A DNA stretch of 64,000 nucleotides from assembly GCA_944387895.1 (NCBI GenBank), contig CALXGQ010000030.1:1-64000 (forward strand), written 5' to 3'. Source of the DNA: an uncultured Clostridia bacterium (lineage in GTDB: Bacteria; Bacillota; Clostridia; Oscillospirales; QAKW01). The notes below the pieces were generated by a model. That model was not told where the DNA came from, searched no databases, and worked only from the letters and a program-made list of their open reading frames with translations. Of this stretch, positions 1-7,609 are shown piece by piece (position 1 is the first letter of the stretch; the number at the start of each line of letters is the position of its first letter). Both the position numbers and the translations under genes were made by a program.

Positions 1-28
1 TATTTTCGTTTGCACAAAGGAATGAAAT

Positions 29-72
29 AAAGCCGATAGATTCTAAAAAAATGAACCTATCGGCTTTAATAT
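29..72. terminator. Stem-loop, probable terminator
   Basis: An 11-bp perfect stem (AAAGCCGATAG / CTATCGGCTTT) encloses a 17-base loop. On the minus strand it is followed by a T-rich run (TTTATTTC), so it probably ends a transcript running leftwards out of the window. Confidence 0.5.
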
Positions 73-197
73 CCTTATAAGTCTATTTTTATAAGCTTTG
101 CTTACTTCCTCACGAAGGGTGTCCTTATGCGGGGGTTTTTATTCTCACCGGTTAACCTCTATCCAACTGCGCGACTATCGCGTGGTTTTTGTCATAC

Positions 198-246
198 AAA
201 AAAGAGAGCGGCCTCCACGCAACAGATAGGCTGCTCTCTTTTTTGC
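198..246. terminator. Bidirectional terminator after cotJC
   Basis: The stem AGAGAGC-GGCC / GGCT-GCTCTCT is flanked by A-runs and T-runs on both sides. It lies just beyond the cotJC stop codon on the minus strand and is the likely end of the cotJ transcript. Confidence 0.7.
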
Positions 247-305
247 GGCCGGCGCGCAGAGGCAGCTCTTTTTGGGAGCCTGCGGGAAGCGCGGCGGACG
301 TATAT

Positions 306-911
306 TTATTTTTTTCCGGCGTCGAAAGATGGATTGAAGCGATAGTAGTTGGCGCTGTCCAGATGCCTGCGCACATGGTTCAGCACTTCGCCGAAGCGCT
401 GGAAGTGGACGATTTCCCGTTCCCGGAGGAATTTGATGGGATCGCGCACGTCCGGGTCGCGGATCAGGCGCAGGAGGTTGTCGTAGGTCGTGCGGGCTTT
501 CTGTTCTGCTGCCATATCTTCAAAGAGATCGGTGATCGGATCCCCTTTCGACTGGAAGGCCAGCGCGGAAAAGGGCACGCCCCCGGCAGACTGCGGCCAG
601 ATGCCGCCGGTATGGTCCACATAGTAATCGGCAAAGCCCTGATTTTCCAGCTCCTCGGCCGAAAGCCCCTTCGTCAGCTGGAGTACGAGGGTGGAAACAA
701 TTTCCATGTGAGCAAGCTCCTCGGTGCCGATATCTGTTAGTGCGGCGGCGGCTTCGCTGAAGGGCATGGAATAGCGCTGAGAGAGGTAGCGCTGGGATGC
801 GCCGAGCTCGCCATCGGACCCTCCGAAGGTCGAAAGGATCAATTTGGCCATCCGCGCATCCGGGTTTTTGATGTTGACGGGGTATTGCAGCCGTTTCTGA
901 TAGCTCCACAT
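306..911 (-). CDS. cotJC: Spore coat protein CotJC (manganese catalase family)
   Basis: The 201-residue protein matches CotJC in length and sequence, beginning MWSYQKRLQYPVNIK and carrying the ferritin-like four-helix pattern of manganese catalases (metal-ligand glutamates near TEELAHMEIV and REREIVHFQRF). CotJC is an inner spore-coat component in Bacillus and Clostridia; residual catalase activity is plausible but not shown. It is the last gene of cotJA-cotJB-cotJC: cotJB ends two bases before its ATG and a GGAGGG ribosome site sits inside the end of cotJB. Expression is expected in the mother cell during sporulation, as in Bacillus subtilis, though I could not fix a sigma-E promoter. Confidence 0.93.
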   Translation of the reverse strand: MWSYQKRLQYPVNIKNPDARMAKLILSTFGGSDGELGASQRYLSQRYSMPFSEAAAALTDIGTEELAHMEIVSTLVLQLTKGLSAEELENQGFADYYVDHTGGIWPQSAGGVPFSALAFQSKGDPITDLFEDMAAEQKARTTYDNLLRLIRDPDVRDPIKFLREREIVHFQRFGEVLNHVRRHLDSANYYRFNPSFDAGKK

Positions 912-913
912 GA

Positions 914-1165
914 TTACATCCCTCCTTCCCAGGGAAACGGTTCGGCCGCCCAGGCCCAGGCGCCGCTGATGCCGCCGTCTTCGGGGCGGATCGGGCCGTA
1001 TTTCTGCTGGTAACGATCCACGGCCTGGTTATACAGCGCAATCTTTTTCCGGTAATAGTCCAGCGCCTCGCTGCTTTCGGGATGGGTGTCCAGAAAGAGC
1101 CGCGCTTCATCGGCGGCAAAGCCGTTGGTATAGACGGCGTCCATCATTTTTCTTTGTTCGTTCAT
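914..1165 (-). CDS. cotJB: Spore coat protein CotJB
   Basis: An 83-residue protein typical of CotJB, with the family motif DAVYTNGFAADEARLFLDTHP and the conserved tail GISGAWAWAAEPFPWEGGM. It is needed with CotJA and CotJC for coat assembly. Its ATG overlaps the cotJA stop by four bases (ATGA), which indicates translational coupling. No signal peptide or membrane segment is visible, as expected for a mother-cell coat protein. Confidence 0.9.
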   Translation of the reverse strand: MNEQRKMMDAVYTNGFAADEARLFLDTHPESSEALDYYRKKIALYNQAVDRYQQKYGPIRPEDGGISGAWAWAAEPFPWEGGM

Positions 1166-1395
1166 GGCCTGTTCCCTCCCTCGAAGGGCAGATCCAGCTG
1201 CCGGAAAATCGTGCCGCGGGGAAAGCCCTCTTCCGGCTCATAGAGCTCCTGCCATTGCTGAACCGGGACATAGCCCATAGCCAAAACCATGGCGCCGTTT
1301 TGCATGGCGCCGGTATGATGAACGGGTTTTTCCGGCAGATCCGATTGCATCCGCATCGGAGGCGCCAGCATATCCCGCAGATTAAAATCATCCAT
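1162..1395 (-). CDS. cotJA: Spore coat-associated protein CotJA
   Basis: A 77-residue protein with the CotJA signature (VLAMGYVPVQQWQELYEPEEGFPRGTIFRQLDLPF, written here in two overlapping parts as VLAMGYVPVQQW and GFPRGTIFRQLDLPF). CotJA is the first gene of the coat operon. The ATG at 1395 is preceded by a strong AAAGGAG site. It diverges from the gene at 1517 across a 121-bp intergenic region. Confidence 0.88.
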   Translation of the reverse strand: MDDFNLRDMLAPPMRMQSDLPEKPVHHTGAMQNGAMVLAMGYVPVQQWQELYEPEEGFPRGTIFRQLDLPFEGGNRP

Positions 1396-1457
1396 AGCGG
1401 TTTCTCCTTTCCTTTTATCATACGAAGCCGGCGGAAAAAAGGTGAAGAAAAATCTTG

Positions 1458-1486
1458 TTTACTTTCCTGCCGGGGTGTGGTACAAT
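1458..1486 (+). promoter_or_regulatory. Putative sigma-A promoter for 1517-2349
   Basis: TTTACT (1458-1463) and TACAAT (1481-1486) are separated by 17 bp. A GGAGG ribosome site follows 15 bp before the ATG at 1517. Confidence 0.55.
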
Positions 1487-1516
1487 ACTAAGGAAATAGA
1501 TTGGAGGTAAAGATAC

Positions 1517-1816
1517 ATGGCGGAAAAGAAAGAAAAACTGCCTTTTATGCTTTATAAAGGTTATCCTCTGGTGCGCTGCGGCAACAATATTTATTACGGC
1601 GACCCGAAGGACCCCTTTGTGATTTTCATCCAGATTCTGGAAACCGACGATTCCCATGACGCCTTGCCGACGAAGGTATCCGTGGAGCTGCTCTCGACGG
1701 ACGAGAAGGTTCCCATTTTTGAGCGTTCCCAGAAGCGCGGCGAGAAAACCAGCCTTTATGAGGCGCTGGACATCGGGCAAATCTGGCTGCAGCGCGCGCT
1801 GGCGAAGAAGGGGTAA
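1517..1816 (+). CDS. Conserved small protein of unknown function
   Basis: The 99-residue soluble protein contains MLYKGYPLVRCGNNIYYGD and a VIFIQI beta strand. I do not recognise a named domain. The ATG is supported by TTGGAGG upstream. It ends two bases before the ATG of the next gene, so the two are probably co-transcribed. The N-terminal half looks like an all-beta fold and the C-terminal half like a helix (YEALDIGQIWLQRALAKKG). Confidence 0.75.
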   Translation: MAEKKEKLPFMLYKGYPLVRCGNNIYYGDPKDPFVIFIQILETDDSHDALPTKVSVELLSTDEKVPIFERSQKRGEKTSLYEALDIGQIWLQRALAKKG

Positions 1817-1818
1817 CT

Positions 1819-2349
1819 ATGGCGACAATCATGAAAGGGATAGAGCTCCTGCGGCAGTACGATCTGCTCAAAATCGCGCTGATTTTGGGGAGCGTATGGC
1901 TTTTTCTGAATCTGACCTGCTGGATCCTGGGCGCGGCCGGGCTTTATGCAGCCGGGCGCCGCAAGGGGGAAACGCGGTTTTTCCCCGCCTTTATCCCCGG
2001 CGGGCAGATCTGGTATACGCTGCGTTTGGCCGGAGAAAACCGGCTGGCCGGCTGGGCGGAGATTTTTCTCTGGTGGTGCCCGACCTGTGCGGTTGCCGGC
2101 GTAACCGCCGCGGTTTGGGGCGCAGTGCGGTATCTGGACAACGGAAGCCTTCTGCTTTTGGGGCTGGCGGCGGTTCTTTTTGCCGCCGCGCTGATTCTTT
2201 ACGTTTTATGCCGGTATCTGGAATTGAAGGGGCTGCTGCGGCTGCTGCCCCGCTCCGCCTGGTGGATTTCGCTGGTGGGGACGATTTTGGGGATCCCGGT
2301 GCAAAGAGTGTTTTTATTTGCCGGGCGCGGCATCCTGGCGCAGGAATAA
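1819..2349 (+). CDS. Hypothetical four-helix membrane protein
   Basis: A 176-residue protein with about four hydrophobic segments (roughly residues 16-46, 80-102, 110-130 and 146-168) and a conserved-looking loop GGQIWYTLRLAGENRLAGWAE. That loop, with AGRRKGET before it, resembles the small DUF5684-like membrane proteins of Firmicutes, but I cannot assign a function. It follows the 99-residue gene with a 2-bp gap and ends at a 36-bp palindromic terminator shared with the convergent chromate transporter. Confidence 0.65.
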   Translation: MATIMKGIELLRQYDLLKIALILGSVWLFLNLTCWILGAAGLYAAGRRKGETRFFPAFIPGGQIWYTLRLAGENRLAGWAEIFLWWCPTCAVAGVTAAVWGAVRYLDNGSLLLLGLAAVLFAAALILYVLCRYLELKGLLRLLPRSAWWISLVGTILGIPVQRVFLFAGRGILAQE

Positions 2350-2374
2350 AATCCTTCCGGTTCCTCCGGAAGGA

Positions 2375-2410
2375 AAAGCGGCGCAGACCCGATCGGGTCT
2401 GCGCCGCTTT
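2375..2410. terminator. 36-bp perfect palindrome, bidirectional terminator
   Basis: The sequence is self-complementary over 18 bp per arm with no loop (centre between 2392 and 2393), with AAA and TTT at its ends. It sits between two convergent genes. Confidence 0.7.
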
Positions 2411-2418
2411 GTTGATGA

Positions 2419-2985
2419 TCAGTAAAGCAAAATCCCCAAAAAGGCCGAAAAAAGGATCATGAGGATCGGCGAGGGCGCCTTTTTTCGGAGCCGGACAGAG
2501 AGCAGATGAAGCGCCGCGAGCGCGCCCAGAATGAGAAGCCCCGCCCCGTCCGGGCGGAGAGCGTCGCCAACGGTACTGAAGGAAAAGAGGGTGGAAAGCC
2601 CGATGGTGACGGCGGTCGCCAGAATCAAGCCGACCACGCCCGGCCGGACGCCCTTGAGAAAAGCGGCGACGCCCTTATATTGCAGAAGGTTTGTGATCAG
2701 CCCGGCGATGATCAGGATGACGACAAAGGACGGCAGAACGACCCCGAAGGTCGCCGCCAGGCTGCCCCAAAAGCCGGCCTGGGACGCGCCGATGAAGGTG
2801 GCCATATTGACGGCGAGGGGGCCCGGCGTCGATTCGGCGACGGCGATAAAATTCAGCAGCTCCTCCTCTGCCATCCAGGCATGGGAAAGCACCGTTTCCC
2901 GGATGAGGGAGATCATGCCGTATCCGCCGCCGAAGGAAAAGGCGCCGATTTTCAGAAACGCGAAAAAAAGCTCCAGATAGATCAT
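2419..2985 (-). CDS. Chromate transporter family subunit, second half
   Basis: A 188-residue membrane protein of the CHR family with the family signature FLKIGAFSFGGGYGMISLI near the start and the TPGPLAVNMATFIG motif. Short CHR proteins work as pairs of half-length subunits; this one partners the gene at 2982-3569, which it overlaps by four bases (ATGA). Substrates of short CHR pairs in Firmicutes are often chromate or sulfate-like oxyanions, but the substrate here is unknown. The neighbouring LysR gene is the usual kind of regulator. Confidence 0.88.
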   Translation of the reverse strand: MIYLELFFAFLKIGAFSFGGGYGMISLIRETVLSHAWMAEEELLNFIAVAESTPGPLAVNMATFIGASQAGFWGSLAATFGVVLPSFVVILIIAGLITNLLQYKGVAAFLKGVRPGVVGLILATAVTIGLSTLFSFSTVGDALRPDGAGLLILGALAALHLLSVRLRKKAPSPILMILFSAFLGILLY

Positions 2986-3569
2986 GAGAAGTCACCGCCT
3001 TTTTTCCGGCGGGGAGCGCACCAGTAGACGGCAAGCCCCGCGCCGCCGCAGAGGAGAAGGCAGAGGGCGGAGGAAAAACCCCGGGCGAAAAGGGAACTAA
3101 GGAGCATGACCGCCGCAACAAGCAGGAGGACGACGGCGTTAAAAACGCTGCGTTCCAGCTGCCGGAGCAGCTTCAGATCGGCGGAGAAAATCAGATAGAC
3201 AACGCAGACCTGAATCCCCCGGAACCCGCGGCCGACAAAATCAAGGCTCAGAAAGGCGTCGTAAAAAAGGGAGATGAGAAAGATCACGGTAAAGGAGGGG
3301 ATCACCACGCCGAGGGTTGCAACGGCGGATCCGATCACCCCGCCGGTTTTATAGCCGATATAAGTGGCGCTGTTGATGGCGACCGGCCCCGGCGTCGATT
3401 CGGCGATGGCCACCATATCCAGAAACTCCTCTTTGCCGATCCATTTCTTTTTTTCGATCAGCTCGGTTTCCAGCAGCGCGATCATGGCATACCCGCCGCC
3501 GAAGGTAAAGGCCCCGATCTTCAGCATGGTTAAAAATAAGTTGAGATAGGATGCTTTCTTCTTTTTCAT
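2982..3569 (-). CDS. Chromate transporter family subunit, first half
   Basis: A 195-residue CHR-family membrane protein starting MKKKKASYLNLFLTMLK, with the paired motifs GAFTFGGGYAMIALLETELI and STPGPVAINSATYIG. I chose the ATG at 3569 because GGAGAGG lies 8-10 bases upstream; a longer frame upstream lacks a ribosome site. It is the first of two half-size subunits and diverges from the LysR gene across 155 bp. Confidence 0.88.
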   Translation of the reverse strand: MKKKKASYLNLFLTMLKIGAFTFGGGYAMIALLETELIEKKKWIGKEEFLDMVAIAESTPGPVAINSATYIGYKTGGVIGSAVATLGVVIPSFTVIFLISLFYDAFLSLDFVGRGFRGIQVCVVYLIFSADLKLLRQLERSVFNAVVLLLVAAVMLLSSLFARGFSSALCLLLCGGAGLAVYWCAPRRKKGGDFS

Positions 3570-3691
3570 GATTTGATTCCTCTCCGGCGCTCTCCCTGAT
3601 GCCGCTGCCCCGCGGCACGCCTGCCGCTCCTTCCAAAATGGATTATACGGCATGGATTTACATTTATCAATATCTATGTTATTATATAATC

Positions 3692-3709
3692 CATAAATAA
3701 ATATTTATG
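3692..3709. promoter_or_regulatory. Inverted repeat, candidate LysR operator
   Basis: CATAAAT-N4-ATTTATG is a perfect 7-bp inverted repeat just after a TATAAT hexamer (3685-3690) and just before the LysR ribosome site. It lies in the divergent chr/LysR intergenic region, where an autoregulatory LysR site is expected. Confidence 0.45.
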
Positions 3710-3724
3710 AAAGGAGCGCTTTTC

Positions 3725-4604
3725 ATGACGATACGACATTTTCAGATTTTCAAGGCGGTATGCGAGAGCGGGGGGGGTTACGGCCGCCGCCGCGCGGCTG
3801 AATATTACGCAGCCGACCGTCAGCATCGCCATCAGGGAGCTGGAGGCGTTTTATGATGCCCGGCTGTTTGATCGGATCAACAGAAAAATATATCTGACCG
3901 AAGCGGGGGAGATCCTGCGGCAATATGCCGAGAGCGTACTGGCGCAGTTTGAGGAGGCCGCCGCGACGCTGCGCAGCGGAACGGTTTTTTCAAAATGCCG
4001 CCTCGGCGTGAATCTCTCCTTCGCCGAAACCCATCTGCCGGCGCTGGCGGCGGCGATCCGGGCGCGGCTGCCGGAATGTGAATTGCAGATCGCCGTGCGC
4101 AACAATGAGCGGCTGGAGGAAATGCTGGCAGACAACAGCATCGACCTTGCGGTTCACGACGGCGCCGCCGCGCGGATCAGCAAATATATCCAGCCGCTTT
4201 TTACCGAGAAGATGGCGCTGCTGGTCGCGCCGTCTATTTATAATCGACCGACGATCCGCATGGCGGAGCTTGCGGAGCAGCCTTTGCTGCTGCGGGAAGC
4301 GGGGAGCGGCGTGCGCAGCTGCGTCGATCAGGTTTTCCTGAGCCGCGGCCTTGGCCAGAGGATCGCGGCGGAGAGCGCAAGCACCCTGAGTCTCCTGGCT
4401 CTTGCCGGGCAGGGCGCCGGGGTTATGTTCGCGCCCCTGACGCTTGCCCAAAAGGAGGCCCGGGAGCGGGGGCTGGTAGTGGTTGCGCTTGCGGACGCGG
4501 AAATGGCGCGCTGTTACCGGCTGGTTTATAACGGGCGCAAGCATCTCACCGGCGTGATGGAGGGGGTGCGGGATCAGATCCTGGAACTGCGGAGCAGGGG
4601 CTGA
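3725..4604 (+). pseudogene. LysR family regulator, frameshifted in a G8 tract
   Basis: The ATG at 3725 follows AAAGGAG and encodes a LysR helix-turn-helix start (MTIRHFQIFKAVCESGG). An 8-G run at 3770-3777 shifts the frame: with seven Gs the reading would continue as GVTAAAARLNITQPTVSIA and join an intact effector domain that ends at 4604. The joined product would be about 292 residues, normal for LysR. The extra G may be a real mutation, a phase-variable tract or a sequencing error. By position it would control the divergent chromate transporter genes. Confidence 0.85.
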
Positions 4605-4770
4605 GGTGCGCCTCTGCCGGTGAATGGTGATTTTGTCACAGACATTTCGGGCAGATTCCTGTAAAATCGGAGCAAGAGGCCGAAAAAAACATCCCGGCCG
4701 GGGGATTTAGGCCGGGAGGATCACATCGCAGGCGCTCCGGTTTATTTGCGCCGGGCGGAGAGGAGAAAAA

Positions 4771-5094
4771 ATGAGATTATTCGGGTTATTCAACGTCAAA
4801 GATATCAATGAGGGGATGCAGGAATACCGCGCCGCCGGCGGTGCGGTTCTGCTCGACGTCCGAACGCGGGAGGAATATGCCGCCGGACATATCGAAGGGA
4901 GCCGCTGCCTTCCTCTTCAGGAGATCGAAAAGGCGGAGGAGCTGGTTCGGGATAAGGGAACGCCTCTGTTCGTCCATTGCCAGAGCGGCGCCAGAAGCGC
5001 CCGGGCGGCGGAAATGCTGAAGCGGATGGGCTATACCGGGGTTCGCGATATCGGCGGAATTACAGGCTATAACGGAAAGGTGGTAACGGAATGA
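4771..5094 (+). CDS. Rhodanese-like sulfurtransferase
   Basis: A 107-residue single rhodanese domain with LLDVRTREEYAAGHIEGS and the active-site loop HCQSGARS (Cys70). Such proteins carry sulfane sulfur as a cysteine persulfide. It overlaps the next gene by four bases, and that enzyme has its own C-terminal rhodanese domain, so both likely act in thiol or sulfane-sulfur metabolism. A GGAGAGGAG site precedes the ATG. Confidence 0.88.
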   Translation: MRLFGLFNVKDINEGMQEYRAAGGAVLLDVRTREEYAAGHIEGSRCLPLQEIEKAEELVRDKGTPLFVHCQSGARSARAAEMLKRMGYTGVRDIGGITGYNGKVVTE

Positions 5095-6782
5095 AGGTTG
5101 TCATCATCGGCGGCGTTGCGGGCGGCGCCTCGGCGGCGGCCAGGATCCGCAGGCTGGATGAGCGGGCGGAGATCGTCGTTTTTGAAAAATCGGGATATGT
5201 TTCCTACGCCAACTGCGGGCTGCCGTATTATATCGGCGGAACCATTCAGGACAGCGCGGAGCTGACCCTGCAAACGCCGGAGAGCTTTTACGCCCGGTTC
5301 CGCGTGGATGTGCGGGTGCATCATGAAGTCTGCGGGATCAATACAACCCGCCGGAAGGTAACGGTGAAAAATCTCCAAACCGGCGCTGTTTTTGAAGAGG
5401 GCTACGATAAGCTTCTGATCGCCACCGGCGCCCGGCCGGCGGTTCCGCCCATCGGCGGGGAAAAGTCGGAGCAGGTCTTTACCCTCCGCACGGTGGAGGA
5501 TACTCTGAAAATCAAGGCTTATATTGACGCCCGCAAGCCCCGGACGGCGCTGATCGCCGGCGGCGGATTCATCGGCCTTGAGATGGCGGAGAATCTGCGC
5601 GGGCTCGGCATAGACGTGACGCTGGTGCAGGGCGACGATCAGCTGATGACGCCCTTCGACCGGGATATGGCGGCGTTTATCCATGGGGAGGTGAAGCGCG
5701 GCGGCGTTCGGCTTTACCTGAGCAGCATGGTGGATCAGCTTGAGGAGGAAGAAGAAAAGATCCGCGTAAGGCTGAAGGACGGCACAAACCTGGCTGCGGA
5801 ACTGGTGATTTTAGCGATCGGGGTCGTCCCCGATACCGCTCTTGCGGAAAAGGCCGGGCTGAAGCTTGGCGCCGGTGGGGGCATTGTGGTGAACCCGCGG
5901 ATGGAAACCTCCTGCCCTGACGTTTACGCAGTAGGCGACGCGGTGGAAACAACGCATTTCGTCACCGGCGGCAGGAGCCAGATCCCGCTGGCCGGGCCGG
6001 CCAATAAGCAGGGCCGGATCGCGGCGGATAACATCTGCGGCGGCGACAGCCGATACGGCGGCGGGCAGGCCAGCTCGGTGCTGAAGGTCTTTGATCTGAC
6101 CGCCGCCGTTACCGGGATCAACGAAAATGCCGCCCGGGCGGCGGGGATCGCCTATGATAAGGTGATCCTTTCTCCGCTGAGCCATGCGGGCTATTACCCG
6201 GGTGGAACAGTCATGACGATGAAGGTTCTTTTCGAGAAGGAAACCTACCGGCTTTTAGGCGCCCAGATCATCGGGCGCGATGGCGTGGATAAGCGGATCG
6301 ACGTTCTGGCGACGGCGCTCCGGGCGGGGCTCAAGGGCTATGAGCTGGCGGAGCTGGAGCTTGCCTATGCGCCGCCCTATTCCTCCGCCAAGGACCCGGT
6401 GAACATGGCGGGATATATGATCGGGAACCTGAAAGACGGCCTGGTTCGGCAGTGGTATTATGAGGACGCCGCCGCCCTCCCCCGGGACGGGAGCGCGATC
6501 CTGCTGGATACCCGGACCGCCGGGGAATATGCCCGGGGTCATATCGAGGGATTTCTCAATATCCCGGTGGACGCGCTGCGGGAGCGGCTGGGAGAGCTGG
6601 AGCGGGGGAAGCCGGTCTACGTGATCTGCCAGAGCGGGCTGCGGAGCTATATCGCCTGCCGGATCCTGGCGGAAAACGGGTTCGACGCCTATAATTTTGC
6701 GGGCGGATTCCGGTTCTACGACGTTGTTTTCGGCGAAAGCGCCCCGCAGGAAAAGGCCGCCCCTTGCGGGCTGGAGCCATAA
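5091..6782 (+). CDS. CoA-disulfide reductase with C-terminal rhodanese domain
   Basis: The 563-residue flavoprotein has an N-terminal FAD motif (VVIIGGVAGGASAA), the single redox cysteine of CoA-disulfide reductases in SYANCGLPYYIGG (Cys42), a second nucleotide motif (AGGGFIGLEMAENL, about 160-175) and the FAD-binding VYAVGDA. Residues from about 460 form a rhodanese domain with CQSGLRS (Cys513). This fusion is known from NAD(P)H-dependent persulfide or polysulfide reductases (Npsr/CoADR-RHD). It likely reduces CoA disulfide or CoA-persulfides in the cytosol. It forms an operon with the single-domain rhodanese. Confidence 0.88.
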   Translation: MKVVIIGGVAGGASAAARIRRLDERAEIVVFEKSGYVSYANCGLPYYIGGTIQDSAELTLQTPESFYARFRVDVRVHHEVCGINTTRRKVTVKNLQTGAVFEEGYDKLLIATGARPAVPPIGGEKSEQVFTLRTVEDTLKIKAYIDARKPRTALIAGGGFIGLEMAENLRGLGIDVTLVQGDDQLMTPFDRDMAAFIHGEVKRGGVRLYLSSMVDQLEEEEEKIRVRLKDGTNLAAELVILAIGVVPDTALAEKAGLKLGAGGGIVVNPRMETSCPDVYAVGDAVETTHFVTGGRSQIPLAGPANKQGRIAADNICGGDSRYGGGQASSVLKVFDLTAAVTGINENAARAAGIAYDKVILSPLSHAGYYPGGTVMTMKVLFEKETYRLLGAQIIGRDGVDKRIDVLATALRAGLKGYELAELELAYAPPYSSAKDPVNMAGYMIGNLKDGLVRQWYYEDAAALPRDGSAILLDTRTAGEYARGHIEGFLNIPVDALRERLGELERGKPVYVICQSGLRSYIACRILAENGFDAYNFAGGFRFYDVVFGESAPQEKAAPCGLEP

Positions 6783-6783
6783 G

Positions 6784-6819
6784 AAAACGGAAGCGGCAAG
6801 AAAGCTGCTTCCGTTTTTT
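6784..6819. terminator. Bidirectional terminator
   Basis: AAACGGAAGC / GCTTCCGTTT stem with a T6 run on the plus strand and A-run on the other side, between the reductase gene and the convergent Crp-type gene. Confidence 0.7.
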
Positions 6820-6822
6820 ATG

Positions 6823-7482
6823 CTATTTTTCCGCGCAGCTGCGCAGCCGCTCCGGGTCGGTGATCTCGATGGTGCCGCGGGCGAGCCGCACCATCCCCTC
6901 CTGCGCAAAATATTTCAGCATCCGCGTCACAACCTCCCGGGGACTTCCCAGGTGGTTGCCGATGTTCTCGTGGGTGATCCGCAGCGTACTGGAGCCCTCG
7001 ATCCCCGCTTCGTTGAGCAGAAACTCCGCCAGCCGGGTATCAAAGCTTTTCCAAAGGATCTGATCCATCAGCCACATCACGTCGGAAAACCGGCTCCCCA
7101 TCACCTCGTTGGTGAAGTTCGCAAGAGGGGCGGATTCGTTCATCACGCTTTTGTAGATCTCGGCGGGGATGAGGAGCGCCCGGGTGTCTTTTTCCGCGGC
7201 GATGGCGATATCAAACTGGATGCTGTTCATCATGCAGGAGGCGGAAAAAAGGCAGATATCCCGCTCAAAAAGGCGGTAAAGAGTGATTTCCTTTCCGCTT
7301 TCCGAGAGAATGAAGGCGCGGAGCTGGCCGGAGAGAACCAGGATCAGACCGGCGCAGCCGCCGGCTCCGGTGTGCAGAAGCGTGCCTTTATGAAAAACGC
7401 GTTCCGATGCGGAGCTGCGCAGCGCTCTCTGCTGGGCGGCGCTGAGCCGGTTCCAGACCGGCAGGTATTCCAGATAATTCAT
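6823..7482 (-). CDS. Crp/Fnr family transcriptional regulator
   Basis: A 219-residue protein with an N-terminal cyclic-nucleotide-type beta barrel (about 15-125, including LILVLSGQLRAFILSESGKEI) and a C-terminal winged helix (about 150-215, ITHENIGNHLGSPREVVTRMLKY broken here as ITHENIGNHLGSPREVV and TRMLKY). I see no Fnr-type four-cysteine cluster at the N terminus. The ATG at 7482 fits AGGAGG at 9 bp; a GTG three codons earlier is too close to it. It is convergent with the rhodanese/reductase operon and may regulate it. Confidence 0.85.
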   Translation of the reverse strand: MNYLEYLPVWNRLSAAQQRALRSSASERVFHKGTLLHTGAGGCAGLILVLSGQLRAFILSESGKEITLYRLFERDICLFSASCMMNSIQFDIAIAAEKDTRALLIPAEIYKSVMNESAPLANFTNEVMGSRFSDVMWLMDQILWKSFDTRLAEFLLNEAGIEGSSTLRITHENIGNHLGSPREVVTRMLKYFAQEGMVRLARGTIEITDPERLRSCAEK

Positions 7483-7515
7483 GGCGCGCACCCTCCTTTA
7501 TTGATGTTGAAATTC

Positions 7516-7544
7516 AGTATAGCATAAATAAAGGCGGATGTCAA
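7516..7544 (-). promoter_or_regulatory. Sigma-A promoter of the Crp-type gene
   Basis: On the minus strand TTGACA (7539-7544) and TATACT (7516-7521) are spaced by 17 bp. Confidence 0.7.
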
Positions 7545-7570
7545 AAGGGGATGCGAAAGGAATCTGCAGA

Positions 7571-7606
7571 AAAAGGGATGAAAGGCTTTGGCCTTTCATC
7601 CCTTTT
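7571..7606 (-). terminator. Terminator after the tandem lipoprotein genes
   Basis: AAAAGGGATGAAAGGC / GCCTTTCATCCCTTTT is a 16-bp perfect stem with a 4-base loop, followed by T-rich sequence on the minus strand. Confidence 0.8.
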
Positions 7607-7609
7607 GGG

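Larger units (their letters stand above)
1..305. other. Left-edge stretch with no supported gene
   Basis: I see no protein gene here. It holds two inverted repeats (29-72 and 198-246) and an AT-rich part with CTTATAA...TTATAAG arms near 76-97. The segment near 145-175 resembles a tRNA D-arm when read on the minus strand, but the stem bases do not pair and no anticodon arm follows. Confidence 0.5.

Noticed and set aside
140-176. tRNA-like D-arm sequence on the minus strand near the left edge
   Set aside because: The stretch resembles AGTTGGATAGAGG of a tRNA, but the D stem does not pair and no anticodon or T arm follows, so it is at most a chance or decayed fragment.
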